From NCBI GenBank assembly GCA_030765065.1, contig CM060979.1, forward strand, positions 13,483,001-13,547,000: a stretch of DNA of 64,000 bases. Reading direction: 5' to 3'. The position numbers were made by a program, and so were the translations under genes. The notes beneath the pieces are model-generated. The model had not been told where the DNA came from, did not search any database, and saw only the letters and a list, made by a program, of their open reading frames with translations. The DNA is from Deroplatys truncata. Taxonomy: Eukaryota > Arthropoda > Insecta > Mantodea > Mantidae. Shown in pieces: positions 11,561-23,299 of this stretch (the first letter of the stretch is position 1; the number at the start of each line of letters is the position of its first letter).

Positions 11561-12084
11561 TTCACTGTTAGTAACGCTTCTGTTTTTAATCTTTAATAAT
11601 AATGTAACTAACCATTTAGATCAATTTGTGGGACTTCATTTTCTGCAGAAGCTCTAAGCTCTTCTACTGTGGCTAACAACTGTGCAGGCACAAACACTTC
11701 ACTAGAGAGTTCATAGTTTTGATTCTGTTCAGATGCACCTAAAACAATAATACATTCTTTACAAAAATGGAATAAATTTCAGTTAATTGTGGACTTAAGT
11801 TAATTTAAACCTGCAGCATTTATAAGTTACATTTAATTTAGTGTGCAGGAGAGATTATAGAGCTATTCAGAGCAGAAACTGATTAATAAAAATACAAGAA
11901 TATGTCAAAGATGTAGGTTTCGGTGCTAATGCATATTATATTCTACCCAAAATAAATTTCAGAAAATAATATATCAAGTTATCAACTTAGATGTAAGCAA
12001 CATAATCGTATCGCTATCCAAGCATCCTCAAGCTCTACATTTGTTGCATTTAGGATGATAGCATCCGTTGGATTGTCATCATCT

Positions 12085-14400
12085 TTTGATTTTTTTATTT
12101 ATTTATTTATTTATTTATGCTAAGCTATATACAGGTGAATATGTCCGGTGTTCACCCCTTACTCTTTACCAGTCATACTCATATTTTACAATAGTTTATT
12201 ACTCCATTTGTCTATTTACTGCCCATATCCATTTATTTCTCACTTTGTATAAAAATTGTCCTATCTTACTGTCTTTTTTAAACATGTCAACTACCGCTAC
12301 ATTTCTATCTATTTTAAACCATTTCTTATTGATATACTCTTTTCTCCACACTTCAGTTCCTCTACATTCAAATAAAATGTGTTCCACATCCTCCTTTCCG
12401 CCACATATAGGACATTGGTTTTGTGAAATACCTTTCCTTAAACCTTTTATTCTCTATACACCTGCTTTCAACCATGCAATACCTTCCCGCTCCTCTTTAT
12501 TTGTCACTTCTATATACTTTTCCCTTCCCCACGTGTCTTTTATTGGTATATAGAAGAGTAAAGATCTCATGTCAGTTATCTCACTGAATATTTTTTGTAT
12601 TTCTATGTCCTCAAATCTTTTTCTTGTCAACTTCCAGAAATTATTCACATTATTTTCTCTTCTTCTCCACATTTCCCCTAACCCAGTGCTTTCCAAGTTG
12701 TTTCTGAGACAGTCTACCCATCCCTTATTCTTTAAACGTTTCTCTTGATATACTAAACACAATTTTAACAAATTCCTTTCTTCCAATTTCAATATTCTAT
12801 ACCAAAATTTCAATGCCCTTTCCATGATCTTTCCCCTGCTTGGCACTCTACCCAGCTCTGTTTGTGCTACCTGTCTAGCGGTGCATTTGGTAGCCCAAGT
12901 ATTTCTTTGCAGAATTTCCTATGCACCTCATCTATGCCTTCCCATCCTCCTTATAATCCCCATACTTCTATCCCATATAGCATTTTTGCCTCAACCACCA
13001 TATTGTATACTTTTTCTAACTATCTAATATTTATATTAGGTACTTTGTATTTGCACCTTCTAATAGCAGATAGAGCTCCTTTTCCTTTTGCCAGTACAAA
13101 TTTCTTTTGTTTATCCCAATTGCCCCCCACTGTCTATTTTAACCCCTAGATAAATACATTCTCTCACTACCCTGTACTCTTTTTTATTCTCATTCTTCCA
13201 TCTTTCATACTTGCTCAATTTCCCTCCTTTTTTGAACACTACAATCTGCATCTTTTCTTGGTTCACTTTTAAACTCCATTCTTTACAGTAATTATTTAAC
13301 ACTTGCAAAGATTGTTTTAGGCCATTCACTGTAATTGCACGTAACTAGATCATCTGCAAACAGTAATCCTGGAATTTGAATATTACTAATTATTGGCATA
13401 GAGTTATTATTTCTCCCAATTTCCATTAATACATCATCTATATATAAATTAAATAGGATTGGACTTAACTTGCATTCTTGTCTAAGACCTTTCTCTTGTT
13501 GCAACCCCTTCCTCCACTCTTATACAAAAGGTATTTTCCTTATATAATGCTCTAAGGGTGTACACCATTTGTTTGCTCACTCCTTTAATCAGCAACTTAT
13601 GCCACAACAATTGAAGCTCTATCCGATCATAAGCTTTCTCTAGATCCACAAATGCCATGTATAACTTTCCTCTTTTGTCTTGCAAATATTTATCTACCAG
13701 TGTTTTAATAATAAATACATTATCAACTGTCCTCCTCCCTTTTCTAAAGCCCATCTGAAATTCCGAAAGAGTGGTATATTCTTCAACCCATTTTTGTATC
13801 CTGCTTGCCATAATGCCAGTAAAAATTTTTCCTACATTTGATAGTAGTGCAATACCTCTATAGTTGTTTGTTTTGTCCACATTACCCTTGCCTTTGTATA
13901 TTGGATGTATGATTACTTTACTCCACTTTTCTGGTATATAAGCCTTCACTTTAATTGTGTTAAATAAATCTACAAGAACCTTAATTTTATTTATTTCATT
14001 GCACCATTCCTTAAGGAACTCTGTCGGTATCCCAGCTATTCCAGTTGTTTTATTTCTCTTCATTAATTTCACCTGCTGAATTATTTCTTCACTTCTTATT
14101 ATATCATCAAGTATATCTACATAGTTATTACCTATTTCCCAATCACCTATTTCATTTTTATTCCTTATCTCTGCATACAATTTTTTAAAATATTCCATCC
14201 ATTCTTCTGGTTGTATACTGGGTGTTGTTACATATTTATTATACATTAATTTCATAACCTTCCATACCTCATTTGGATTATTTTCATTTAGGACTCGTAT
14301 CAAATTATTTTCATATTTTTTCATCCAGCTTATTTTCTTTTGTTCCAGTAGTGAATTATATAAGTCCCTCCCTTGCATATAGAGGAGACTGTTATACCTT
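12085..14400 (-). mobile_element. 5'-truncated LINE, clade unassigned
   Basis: The RT frame 14378-13482 includes KNNYRGIALLSNVGKIF-like blocks (NNYRGIALLS) and FVDLEKAYDRI. GLRQECKLSPILFNLYIDDV and the catalytic LFADD follow in a second frame (13504-13292). The thumb (13329-13111) and a C-terminal region with a zinc-ribbon-like C..C...H...C (CPICGG...HILFEC, about 12430-12370) are also recognisable. Frames break near 13490, 13310, 13110-12850 and 12450. The 3' end is an (AAAT)n tail at about 12117-12086. The GLRQ..LSP form and zinc ribbon differ from the jockey-clade LINEs at 25-43 kb. It sits in intron 3 of the Myb-like gene. Confidence 0.8.
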
Positions 14401-14579
14401 GAATCACTTTTTAAAAAATCTGTTATTGACAGTACACTTTAATTGATTTATTTAAAGAAACAAACCTCACACATCAAAAGCATAGTGCTCTATAGTAATA
14501 CATATGTTTGAAACCTCATATACTTTCTCTAGTTACCGTATTGCATGTTTTAAAAATAGCTGACACATGATTTAAGGTA

Positions 14580-16788
14580 CAAGACCATCGTGTACCTCAG
14601 ATCATACCCTCTTGTACGTTGAATCGGTGGATAATACAGCATTATAAATGACAAGAGTTTATAATTTTACAATGTTACGTTGGCTTATAACTTCACATTA
14701 TTACATACATTTGAATTATTGTGTATGTTATTGCAGTTTATTTCACATTGTAGTTAGAAAAGTCTACTTGAAACCACAACTGTCCTTTTACTCGAGCAGA
14801 ACCAGTTGATTCAACTGGTTTTGGAAGTTTAAGTAGCACGTCCTCTTCAACAACATCAAATACAACTTCAGATTCAGAAATAAATTTACTACTTGCTCCA
14901 ATGCACTTGTAAAACTTGATCTGAAATTTGCACACATCTTGGGATACTATTTTTCCCACAAAATGTTCAGCAGCTCCTTTTTTCTTCGTAAACTCAACCA
15001 ACACACAATCTCCTTCTGCAAATGTTCCTCTCTTGAACAATAGTTCATCTTGTGCCTCACAGATTTCTTCATTTAGAAGCTCCATTAATGTAACATCATC
15101 CTCATCACTTGTTCTTCCCTCTACAGGGCTATCTATGTCTGCAGAATCAAATTCGCTGTCAAAGATTAATTCCTTAACAGCCTTACCTTACCACATTTTT
15201 TTTCACCTGGAAATGCTTTTACCTTAGACTTGAAGTTTTTCTTTTCAAATTTCTTCCTTCTCAGGAGTGTCAGTTACTATTCTGGTGCGTCCTGGTTTCC
15301 TTTCCTTTTTTTTATTCTTCCTCATAGTAGCTTTGGGAAATGGTTGAATTTCTCAGGTGTGATTATTGGATTGCTTTCAACCGTTTTCCTGGGTTTGGCT
15401 GGATCCTGTGTGTGTTCAGCTACTAGGTTCTGTGTGGGAGTGCCAAACATTGATGTTGATGGTCCAGTTTGAGATGGTTCAACTGCATCAGCATGGTTAC
15501 AGTTCTCTTCACTGGGATGGTCTGGAACTGAGCGATCTGTTACGTAGGATGAAAGAAAATCACTGTCTGAAAATAAACCTCTATCGAAGGGAAATATCCC
15601 TGTCTTTTTGAAGCCACTTATAATGTTGCTTGTAGTAAATGCTCGGGGGTATATTAGGCCCAAAATCTCAGCAATGCAGTAAATATCAAACGTTTTTCCT
15701 GGATTGTTTAAATGCCACGTATGAACAGCCTGATCGTAATATGCTTTGAGAGGGGAGTAAACAGAGACGTCCAGTGGCTGGAGCTTGTGTGATGTATGCG
15801 GTGGGAATGTCAACATCACAACCCCAGCTTCAGATGCCCGTTTATAGCTTCCACTGAAAGGTGACTTTCGTGATTGTCAATCAGTAATAGAACACGCTCA
15901 TTTTTTGATGGTTTTACGTGTTTTATAAAGTGTTCTAGAAAGGTCAAATAAAGAGAATTGGTGGGTTAGCTCCACCAATAGTTCCAGGAGGAGCCCCTTT
16001 AAACATAAAATCTTTAAAATTCACACGTAGGAAAATAAGCATGGGTGGAATGTGGTTCCCAATCACATTTATGCATGTATTAAGTGTTACCAGTTGGCCA
16101 TGTTCTGCTGAAGTTGAGCTGCCAAGTTGTTTCACACCTTTTGGTCCCACTATTTTTGGTGGAGTTTGAACAGTTGTAAGGCCGGTTTCATCTTGGTTCC
16201 AAATTCTTTCCGGAGGAAATGGGCCAAAACGTATATGTACTTCTTGAAGATTGTCAAAGAACTCCCCCAACATTGAATTTATTGACGCTCATAGATCGAG
16301 ACAAACTAGTAGCTTCGGGCTTCCTAATAGATAGATCCTTGGCGTACCGTTTCATGAAGAGTCTTATAAGCAAGCAAGCAAACCCCTTTTTTTGTAAGTC
16401 CATGTTGCATTTTTGCAATTGCCTGAATATATTGTACCAAGCATTGCTCTTCATCATTAAAAACTCTATGCACATCATACTTCACACTATAAGTATAATT
16501 TTCTTTCCCAGAAGCTTTGAACGACTGAAGATGTTGTACCAGAGTGGGTAACTTTACATTGTACACTCGCATGCCTCTCTAATTGATATACATTTATCTG
16601 GTGGTGAGCAGACAGTTTCAACAGCTCTTGTCATTGCCTCAGGATCAACAGGTGTCCTTTTATTTCCAGTTTTGCTTCTTGGCATTGTTACCTACAAAAA
16701 ATACAGAATAACATTAACATCATGTACCTTGAAACAGAGATCCACAGTACATGCTGTAACTGTGATCCGAGGTACAAGAGGGTGCTTG
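14580..16788 (-). mobile_element. pogo/Tigger-like DNA transposon
   Basis: Imperfect terminal inverted repeats of about 25 bp are visible. CAAGACCATCGTGTACCTCA at 14580 pairs with the complement of a block ending at about 16787 (GAGGTACAAGAGGGTGCTTG). TA precedes the left end at 14578-14579, and the right TA is unclear. Between them is a DDE_1-type transposase. It is inserted in intron 3 of the Myb-like gene, next to the LINE. Confidence 0.7.
14738..16685 (-). pseudogene. pogo/Tigger-like transposase (DDE_1), decayed
   Basis: The start is ATG at 16685 (MPRSKTGNKRTPVDPEAM), the usual N-terminus of insect pogo/jerky-like proteins, followed by a psq-type helix-turn-helix. The acidic triad is readable as IWNQDETG (about 16200), LLIDNHESHLS (about 15880) and KLQPLDVSVYSPLKAYYDQA (about 15780). 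The C-terminal 115 codons, ending at 14738, are an open acidic tail. The frame shifts at least four times, first just after REACE near 16565, then near 16260, 15940 and 15250. The third catalytic residue is Asp, as in pogo rather than in most DDE families. It is inactive. Confidence 0.8.
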
Positions 16789-16982
16789 TTTAAATATAAA
16801 CAATGGCCTAGCTTTGAGGTTAAGCTTAATCCTACTAAAGTGTATATGGTTATACTCACCAGGTGCTGAAGAACTTACATATGTGTATTGTTGTTGTTAA
16901 TTCCTTGTTACTTTGAAGTAGAATATTTTTTTGTAGTTGGAAGATGCTTCATGTTTATCTGCACCACGTATGGGAGCCAATT

Positions 16983-17887
16983 TGTCGCGGTCACTTCGTG
17001 TTATCTATTGCTGGGCGCCTGTTATTGTATTACTAGTTTGAATTTTGGGTTATTTGTCCTCCGGCTAGCTATTATTACTACTCAGTTGAGCATATCTCTT
17101 GAACAGGGTGTGTAAATGGAAAGGATTTGTTACTGAAAGATAACACTTATAAAAGAATTTGTTTTTACACTTTTATTACTGTCACAATTAATTAATTTCA
17201 CATATTGACTCTTGATACACGCCCGACTGAAACTGTTATATTTTCTAATATCACTATAATCACTTATTTGCTGCACATTATTAATTCGCATATTTCACAT
17301 TTATAACTAACTTTACAACGCGAGAGATTTTGTAGAATTGCGCGACGTATAACGCGTGAACGATTCTCTTAAACTGTGCGACGTATAACCTTTGTATGAT
17401 TCTGTTGGACTGAACGACGTATTACCGGCGAATCCTTCTGTTGGACTGAACGACGTTTGCCTTGTGAATTATCCTGTCAAACTGCGCATTACCCGACTCT
17501 GGCATGGAATTTATACTCCCTCACCCCAATATGTCTAAACATTATAACAGAGCTGCTGTTGGTTAATAAAACACGCCAACATTAGCATCTATTTTTATAT
17601 CCAATCAAAATTACAAACACATATGCTCTAGGGAAGAAATTCCCACCATTTCTAAAGAAACGCGCGCTAATCTGACGTCATTTGCTTCCCTCTTCTAATT
17701 AATAAACAACTCACCCCCTCGCTCATTGTTGCCCGCTCTTATTGTCAGTTTCAGTGAGGCCATGTAAACTTATTTCCTAACAATGCTTATAATTAACAAA
17801 CATCTCAAATCAATGTCATACAATAATGCTTATTTACACTATAATCACTCTGGCATTTACATTGTTGTGATATAAAATACTGCCACA
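16983..17887 (-). repeat. LTR fossil, family 1a, with primer-site remnant
   Basis: On the minus strand it starts TGTGGCAGTATTTTATATC and ends GACCGCGACA. Three bases later a tRNA-primer-like TGGCTCCCATACGTGGTGC is found (16979-16961). The ends match those of the small LTR element at 35178-36713 (TGTGGC...GCGACA), which suggests one lineage. No coding interior remains. It abuts a fragment of the 0.83-kb repeat family at 17888. Confidence 0.65.
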
Positions 17888-18024
17888 AACTGACCGTTCG
17901 TTTTTGAGTTATGCCATTTACAAACAGAACTTTTTTTATTATTCAGTCTCAAAACATCTACTACTGAAATCTGTAGCAGAATTTTGGATGGAATACAATA
18001 TTTTTGTAAGCAGCAGAGAAAGTA
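17888..18024 (+). repeat. Fragment of the 0.83-kb repeat family (copy 5)
   Basis: It matches the 3' end of the repeat at 46788-47626 and its sisters: CTGACCGTTCGTTTTTGAG, then CAGTCTCAAAACAT, GGATGGAATACAATA and the end block AGAGAAAGTA. Only about 140 bp remain, and the LTR at 16983-17887 replaces the rest. Confidence 0.6.
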
Positions 18025-18242
18025 CAAAGAAATGCTATGTAAATGTGTCCGGACACAAACTAAAATATGCCCCAATATACATGTGGACTGAGTTTATTCT
18101 GTCTTTGCCCACATGTATTTCTTACTGTTTTACGTAAAGCTGAATTACAGCAGTAAAGAGCCATTTAGTTCCATGATCAAAACCTATTGGATGATGGAAT
18201 GTATCTACCAAGGCTTGCTAGCAGCCATGCATGTCTAAACAA

Positions 18243-18315
18243 ACTTGCTTGCAGTACTGGTGGTTCGCAGTGGGGGTTTTCAACATCTTCAAAGAATAGT
18301 CTCCCCAGTCAGGGT
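18243..18315 (-). pseudogene. Candidate extra exon of the Myb-like gene
   Basis: A consensus acceptor (ttttcag at 18322-18316) is followed by a frame that, in the same phase as the other exons, reads DPDWGDYSLKMLKTPTANH. A W..Y...ML.TP motif is common in the middle region of Myb/SANT-like Harbinger proteins. No phase-compatible donor is visible, so the exon end is uncertain or has decayed. Confidence 0.4.
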
Positions 18316-18473
18316 CTGAAAATTACAAAATGATTTATTACTACACTGAGTTACAATTTAATATACATATTGCATTCTATGCCACCTTCGCCTGTAACAG
18401 AAGCAGAATTACACAAGAACCTAACTTAAAAGCCATATATCACTAGATATACTTGTTTTTAGGTCTCCTACCT

Positions 18474-19482
18474 TGGGGCAGTCACCTCCTCCTGTCCGTT
18501 GCTCGCGGCTTACCGTGATGCATCTTCCATGTTGGTTCCAGAAGTTCGCAGTGTGCTGGTTCTCTGCAATTTTATCCTCGGCTAGCTGCAGTAATTTTCT
18601 TTAAACTATATGGGAGCATGGACTTATCCTTGGTAAAGGAAGCGTCGATCTCGGGTGGTGATATAAGAAGACATAGACGTGCTTTGGTTATGAAAAGATG
18701 ACACTGCCGTTTCTTTTTATTTAACTAACCCACGTAGTACACAACACTGATATTGCCGCCGCTGTTGAAACACGGCACGGATAGGACGCGAAGTTTAGAT
18801 ATGCTCCTTATCTCTTTACTAGTAGCGATTCTAATGTCTGTTTCGAAAACTGTCTCTATTCCCTTTTGGCGCGATATCTCTTAAACATTCTACAGCATCT
18901 CTCCCTGCCCACACATGATAAAATGCCCCTAATTTCTTTCTAGCTGACCCATTTATAGTCGCAGGCTTCTGGGGCTGCTTCCTTTCCTATTGGTCCATTT
19001 TTAGCGCCACTCGACGCGTCTCACTATTTCATATAAACTTACAGGGATCTCATTGGTCCAAGTTTAACATAAATCGCGGCTTTTCCTAAATTTACCGTTA
19101 AGCTAGCTGTCTCTCTCACTTGGTCACGGCGAATTATCGAATAATAGGACGAAAACTTTACACCCTCGCTGTACGAACAATGGCCCTGTGACCAGAGAGA
19201 TGTCGTAAAACTAGATTTTCTGCCTTCGAAGACACTATTCCTGTAGCTAAAACATTTCGTCATGGACAGTATTTTAACAAAGCGCTTAAATTATTTACAT
19301 TAAACCATTTATAACTCTTCTAATATTAGTAACCTAAATACATACATAACGTTAAATCACCCTTCTTAAACTATACAAGCAGTATAAGAAAAAGATATGT
19401 ACATAGCATGATTTAACATCAATAAAAATTAATTAATAAATTATCTATAATTACAGTTCTCGGGCTCGGCCTAGAGTTGCCG
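18474..19482 (-). repeat. Solo LTR fossil, family 2, copy 1
   Basis: The reverse complement of 50547-51578 over its whole length. Read on minus it starts CGGCAACTCTAGGCC and ends GGAGGTGACTGCCCCA. The other copy shows a TATA box and AATAAA in LTR-like positions. It is a fossil without coding content, inside intron 3 of the Myb-like gene. Confidence 0.6.
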
Positions 19483-20218
19483 TTTCAACCTCCATAAAAA
19501 CAAGCTCTTCTAAAACATATCCATCTGACATGCAGAATACAGATTACATAAACATTATTGATTTGGAATTTAGCAGACATTTCCTGAGAATGCAAAGATG
19601 TTCCTTACTCCAACCAACCCTTCAAAAATACGGAGGATTATGTTTTCAAGAAATTCTAGTAACAACGTTGGTTTAAATATTGTGAGGCATGAGACAATTT
19701 CCCTCTCAGGAGATGTTATCTAAAGCAGCATCTATAGTCATACGACCAGTAAGGTACAATTTTGTTGTGCAGGAGTCTTGTTACATGCCAGTAAATATAC
19801 TGACATGTCACATTTTGCGCAGTATCACGCATCAACTGACCATACCAAGGAACCTTCTTGATTAAAACTAGAATTGATTCTGGAACGTTTGTACAGTCGG
19901 CAGACACTCTACATATATCAGTTGTTCTAACAGGCCTCATGTTCGTACAACATTCGTAGATGAAATATATAGAATAGATATCATAAAAGTAGAAATAAAA
20001 AAAGGCATTTCATAAACAAGGATGATACTTTATGTTCCACTATATATGAATGTGACACGGCTTTGGCATCTTCCCCATTCACTGCCTGAATTAAGTTCCA
20101 TTATAGGAAAAACAAATTAATATACATATATATTTGATACCTCAAATTTATAGGGGAAAATGTTGCTCCAGCTCTTTACTGTACTTAGCACAGATGTATT
20201 ATTACAGGAATTGCTTAC
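19483..20218. other. Intronic stretch without recognisable gene
   Basis: Part of intron 3 of the Myb-like gene. No coding motif or copy of another element in the window was seen. Confidence 0.4.
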
Positions 20219-21333
20219 CTTCCACTAGGGCAGGTCCTTGATCCACACCAGCAGAATCTTGAGACACACCACTCTCAGGCACCATTGTTACCTCCAAGAT
20301 TTCGGATACTGTGCTGGGTACCGCGTTACCTGGTATCATCACCATCTCCAAAACATCGGTGCTCTCATCTGCAATACCATTATACATTAAAACATAAGAT
20401 CTCATTTATATTTTCATAGGATTAACTTCAGAAAACACTTGCCATTCTTACCAAGAAGATCCGAGTCACATGTGGATTTTCTACCACTGGCCGTAGTGCC
20501 CATCAATGAATTGAGGAGATCGTCTGATGATGAGGTTTTAGGGGAAGGTGGTTTTCCTCCTCATGTACCATACTGAACCGTCTTCCGCTCTGCATTTGCC
20601 CTGCGTGCTTTTTTTTTCATTGTATCATACTTTTCCTTTATCTGCGTCGATGTTTGTTGATTAGTGGTAGCGGCATTAAACTTTCTAGCTATTGCTTCCC
20701 AAGCTTTCTCCTGAAATGGTAAAATTATCAAATTAATGTTTATACCTTATCCAAAACAAAAACAAGTATAAAGTAAGTGAAATATGTCTCAACACACCTT
20801 CTCTTTCCATGTGGCCGCCCCAGTGGCTTTGTTTTCTACCACATCTCTATGCTCGTGAATAAGCTGCAGAAGCACCATTCCCTCCTCTTCTGTATAATTA
20901 GCAGAACGTTTCCTTTTCTTCTCTCCGTCCATAACTACCCTATTTACTAACGCTAGCCACAAAAATATAACCTAACGCTACTTACTTCCCTACAAGAACT
21001 ATACTTTATACCTAATTATAACGAAACTAAACCTAAACCCTAGAATCAGCTAAGTATTAATAAAAATGCTCTAAAAATCTCCAAAACTGTTCAAAATCTG
21101 TTCCCTGGCTTTGTTACTAATGACGCTATAATGTTGCAGGTTACCACGAAAACAGTGAAATTACTTCAGAAAACTATTGCCAAGGAAAATACATTATCTC
21201 TTTGGTGTTGCCAACTTCTCCCTCAGCATCATAAACCTTAGGGTTACTAACCATCAGTTGATATGCATTCATAATACATGGCAGTGCACCTAACCTTCAC
21301 GTAGTGATAACTGATAGGTTACAAACCATGACT

Positions 21334-21360
21334 ATTAACCGGAGATCGTAATACAGGCCG
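21334..21360 (-). repeat. Putative right terminal repeat of the Harbinger element
   Basis: On the minus strand it reads GGCCTGTATTACGATC followed by TCCGGTTA, about 430 bp upstream of the Myb-like ATG. TTA immediately outside (21361-21363) fits the 3-bp target duplication of the family. The partner end was not found. Confidence 0.45.
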
Positions 21361-21363
21361 TTA

Positions 21364-23100
21364 GTGAATTATTTTGTGAAATTTCTAGTTTACTTTTTAA
21401 GTCTCTTGTTTACTGTTGCTAGTAGTTCTCCTCCATACAATAGGTTAGGTTTTATGTATGTTTTATATGTATTATTAAGGAGGTCCATGTTTCCACCCCA
21501 TTTTATTCCTGCTAAACGTTTTAAAATGTTGTTCTTTTTGTTGATTTTATTCGTTACATTGTTTACATTTTCTTTCATTGATAAATTTTTATCTAATTCT
21601 ATCTGTAGATAGGTTGTTGTAGTTGCTTCTTGTAGTTTTTTGTTGTTGATTTGCAGGCATATATTTTATGTTGCATTGTGAATAGTTGATATTGAGTTTT
21701 TCCTGTATTTATTTCTATATTGTTGTTATTAGTCCACTGTTCTAGGGTTATGATTGTATTCTCCATTGTTGTTTGTAGTTTTTTGTAATGTTTCCCAGAT
21801 CTTATGTTGTTTTCTGAAGTCCATATTACCACGTCGTCAGCAAACATTCCTACTTGTATGTTACCTGTTTTCTTTAGTACATCTACTAGGTTGTTTATAT
21901 ATATATATATATATATTGAACAGAATAGCACTTGTAACAGACCCTTGAAGTAGTCCAACTCTCGTTTCTTTCCATTTAGATGTAGCTGTTTTGTATTGTA
22001 CTGAAAATATTAAAACTATTTACAAACTTAATGCTCTCAGGTTTTTTGCATGCCACTAAAACATTTGTTTCATTGTCTTTGCTACCTTCATCATCCTCCT
22101 CTTGGGAAGCTAGTTTCGCTCACTGTGATAAGCAATAACATCACATAGCAGTCTGCTGAAATTTTGGGGTCCTCTGTGGTTCAAGTGCACCCCATCTTTC
22201 CCAAAGTCTGTGTTGTGAATGTAGTAATTACCATCAACCATTGCATACCCTTTTACACGGCAGAGCCAATCGAGTTCCCTGTTGATCCTAGCAATTACCC
22301 TATCTGATACATCTCTTCTCCGAAGTACGCCACTAATCACTACTTTAGTTGTAGGAGATGTCTTTGTGATACTGGTGGTCAAATCCATTATGTCGCCCAT
22401 TATTTCTTCCGCGGGAACATTAGGCCTTATGTGGTTGAGTTCATTTGCTTTAATCCCTGGAAAACAATACACTTTGTGTCCTTGTGTTTTGCACTGCTCC
22501 CCAGAGAATTTAAGTATTGAATCACCCATTACTATAACCTCATTGTTCACACTGTTATCTTCTTGTGCTGATTTATCTTGATTATCCGTATTTACGTTAG
22601 CATACTGAATTTATTCCTGCACTGCACAGTTCCTGTTATTTTTGCATTCCACGTAGTGTTCTTGTTCTTAAACCATGATGTTTGTTTTACGACATTGGCG
22701 AAACTTGCATTCTCCTCTTGCGACCTTGGTTTATCTTCGAGTTCTTTGTTTTCAGTTCTCAGTGTCTGAATTTCTAGCTGCGAAACTTTAAATTCTTCCT
22801 TTTCAGCTATTAGAGATTGAATTTTATGTTGAGCATTTCTATAATGACCTGCAAGGATGCTATTACTTCCGCCTCGTGCATCCTGCCTGCTGCCGACCTC
22901 ATTTCTGTCTTTTTCTCAGGTTCTGCATCACTTTCAAAGCTATCCCTATTTCTTCTTATTTCCCCATCATTAATACAAGTCCCATTGTTGTTCATTCTCA
23001 CACCACTTTCCGATTTACCTGTGTTTTTTAGTAAAATTTGAGCCTTACTCCGTGTTACGACGCTACTTGCTGCCATCTTGAACTTTCTGTTGGAGATGCT
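21364..23100 (-). mobile_element. Internally deleted LINE with SGNH-type ORF1
   Basis: From 23076 down, the element holds ORF1 (coiled coil plus SGNH domain). After about 22030 it jumps directly to the late palm of an RT: VGLLQGSV-like text, then INNLVDVLKKTGN and MFADDVVIW with the catalytic FADD (about 21840). A thumb and a LYGGELLATVNK-like connection follow (21578-21390). The endonuclease and front half of the RT are missing. A (TA)n run at about 21898-21915 sits inside the RT. The 3' end abuts the Harbinger end, so this LINE probably lay next to its target site. Confidence 0.65.
22110..22550 (-). CDS. LINE ORF1, SGNH/GDSL esterase-like domain
   Basis: An open frame of 146 codons starts MNNEVIVMGDSILKFSGEQC. 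GDS is block I of SGNH hydrolases, and GVHLNHRG near the end matches the terminal D..H block (DGVHLNHRG). Esterase domains of this type occur in ORF1 proteins of CR1-like LINEs, where they may help membrane or chaperone functions. Upstream, 23076-22550 holds the N-terminal part (MAASSVVTRSKAQILL, then a heptad-rich stretch with LIAEKEEF and LEIQTLRTENKELED) in shifted frames. The ORF1 is therefore split by at least one frameshift near 22820 and stops near 22560-22600. Confidence 0.65.
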   Translation of the reverse strand: MNNEVIVMGDSILKFSGEQCKTQGHKVYCFPGIKANELNHIRPNVPAEEIMGDIMDLTTSITKTSPTTKVVISGVLRRRDVSDRVIARINRELDWLCRVKGYAMVDGNYYIHNTDFGKDGVHLNHRGPQNFSRLLCDVIAYHSERN

Positions 23101-23299
23101 GCTGCTCCTTTGTTTTATGTGGCCACAGTGATGGCTGATAGATCATCCACTTTGTTTATGTCTTCTTAATTTTAACACTGTCTGCCATAAATTGTGTATG
23201 CAGTCCATTGATTTTACACTTCATGTCATCTGAGGTAGTTCCAGGTCACATCTGTAAAATGTACAACATTATGTAAATACAGGCTAAAGATATATAAGC

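Larger units (their letters stand above)
7675..20931 (-). pseudogene. Harbinger-type Myb/SANT-like DNA-binding protein, multi-exon, decayed
   Basis: Exon 1 starts at ATG 20931 (MDGEKKRKRSANYTEEEG) and ends at about 20800 (AAG|gtgtgt). Exon 2 runs from about 20712 to 20452 and completes the Myb/SANT trihelix (EKAWEAIARKFNA, then IKEKYDTMKKKARR). Exon 3 is 20368-20219, exon 4 is 11738-11613 and exon 5 is 8013 down to 7675. Exons 2-5 join in matching phase 1 with consensus donors and acceptors. Exon 5 is a K/E/Q-rich coiled coil. Two lesions are visible: an in-frame TGA in exon 2 just after VQYGT, and an A8 run near 7802-7809 where seven A's would keep the coiled coil open to the TAA at 7675-7677. 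Intron 3 (8.5 kb) holds a LINE, a pogo-like element and LTR fossils. Such proteins partner Harbinger transposases. A host-adopted gene is possible but less likely. Confidence 0.7.
1565..21360. mobile_element. Large nested PIF/Harbinger DNA transposon
   Basis: A HARBI1-like transposase on + near the left and a Myb/SANT-like gene on - reaching 20931 are the two genes that PIF/Harbinger elements carry, here placed tail to tail. The right end reads (from the minus strand) GGCCTGTATTACGATC, followed outside by TTA at 21361-21363, which matches the 3-bp TWA target habit of the family. I could not find the matching left terminal repeat, so the left limit is only a guess. Many younger elements lie inside it: mariner, LTR fossils, a Penelope-like piece, a LINE and a pogo-like element. 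Confidence 0.45.

Noticed and set aside
7675-20931. A functional host transcription factor gene
   Set aside because: The splice phases match, but an in-frame TGA and a frameshift are present, introns are full of transposons, and a Harbinger transposase and terminal repeat lie nearby. An assembly error at the A run is possible but does not explain the TGA.
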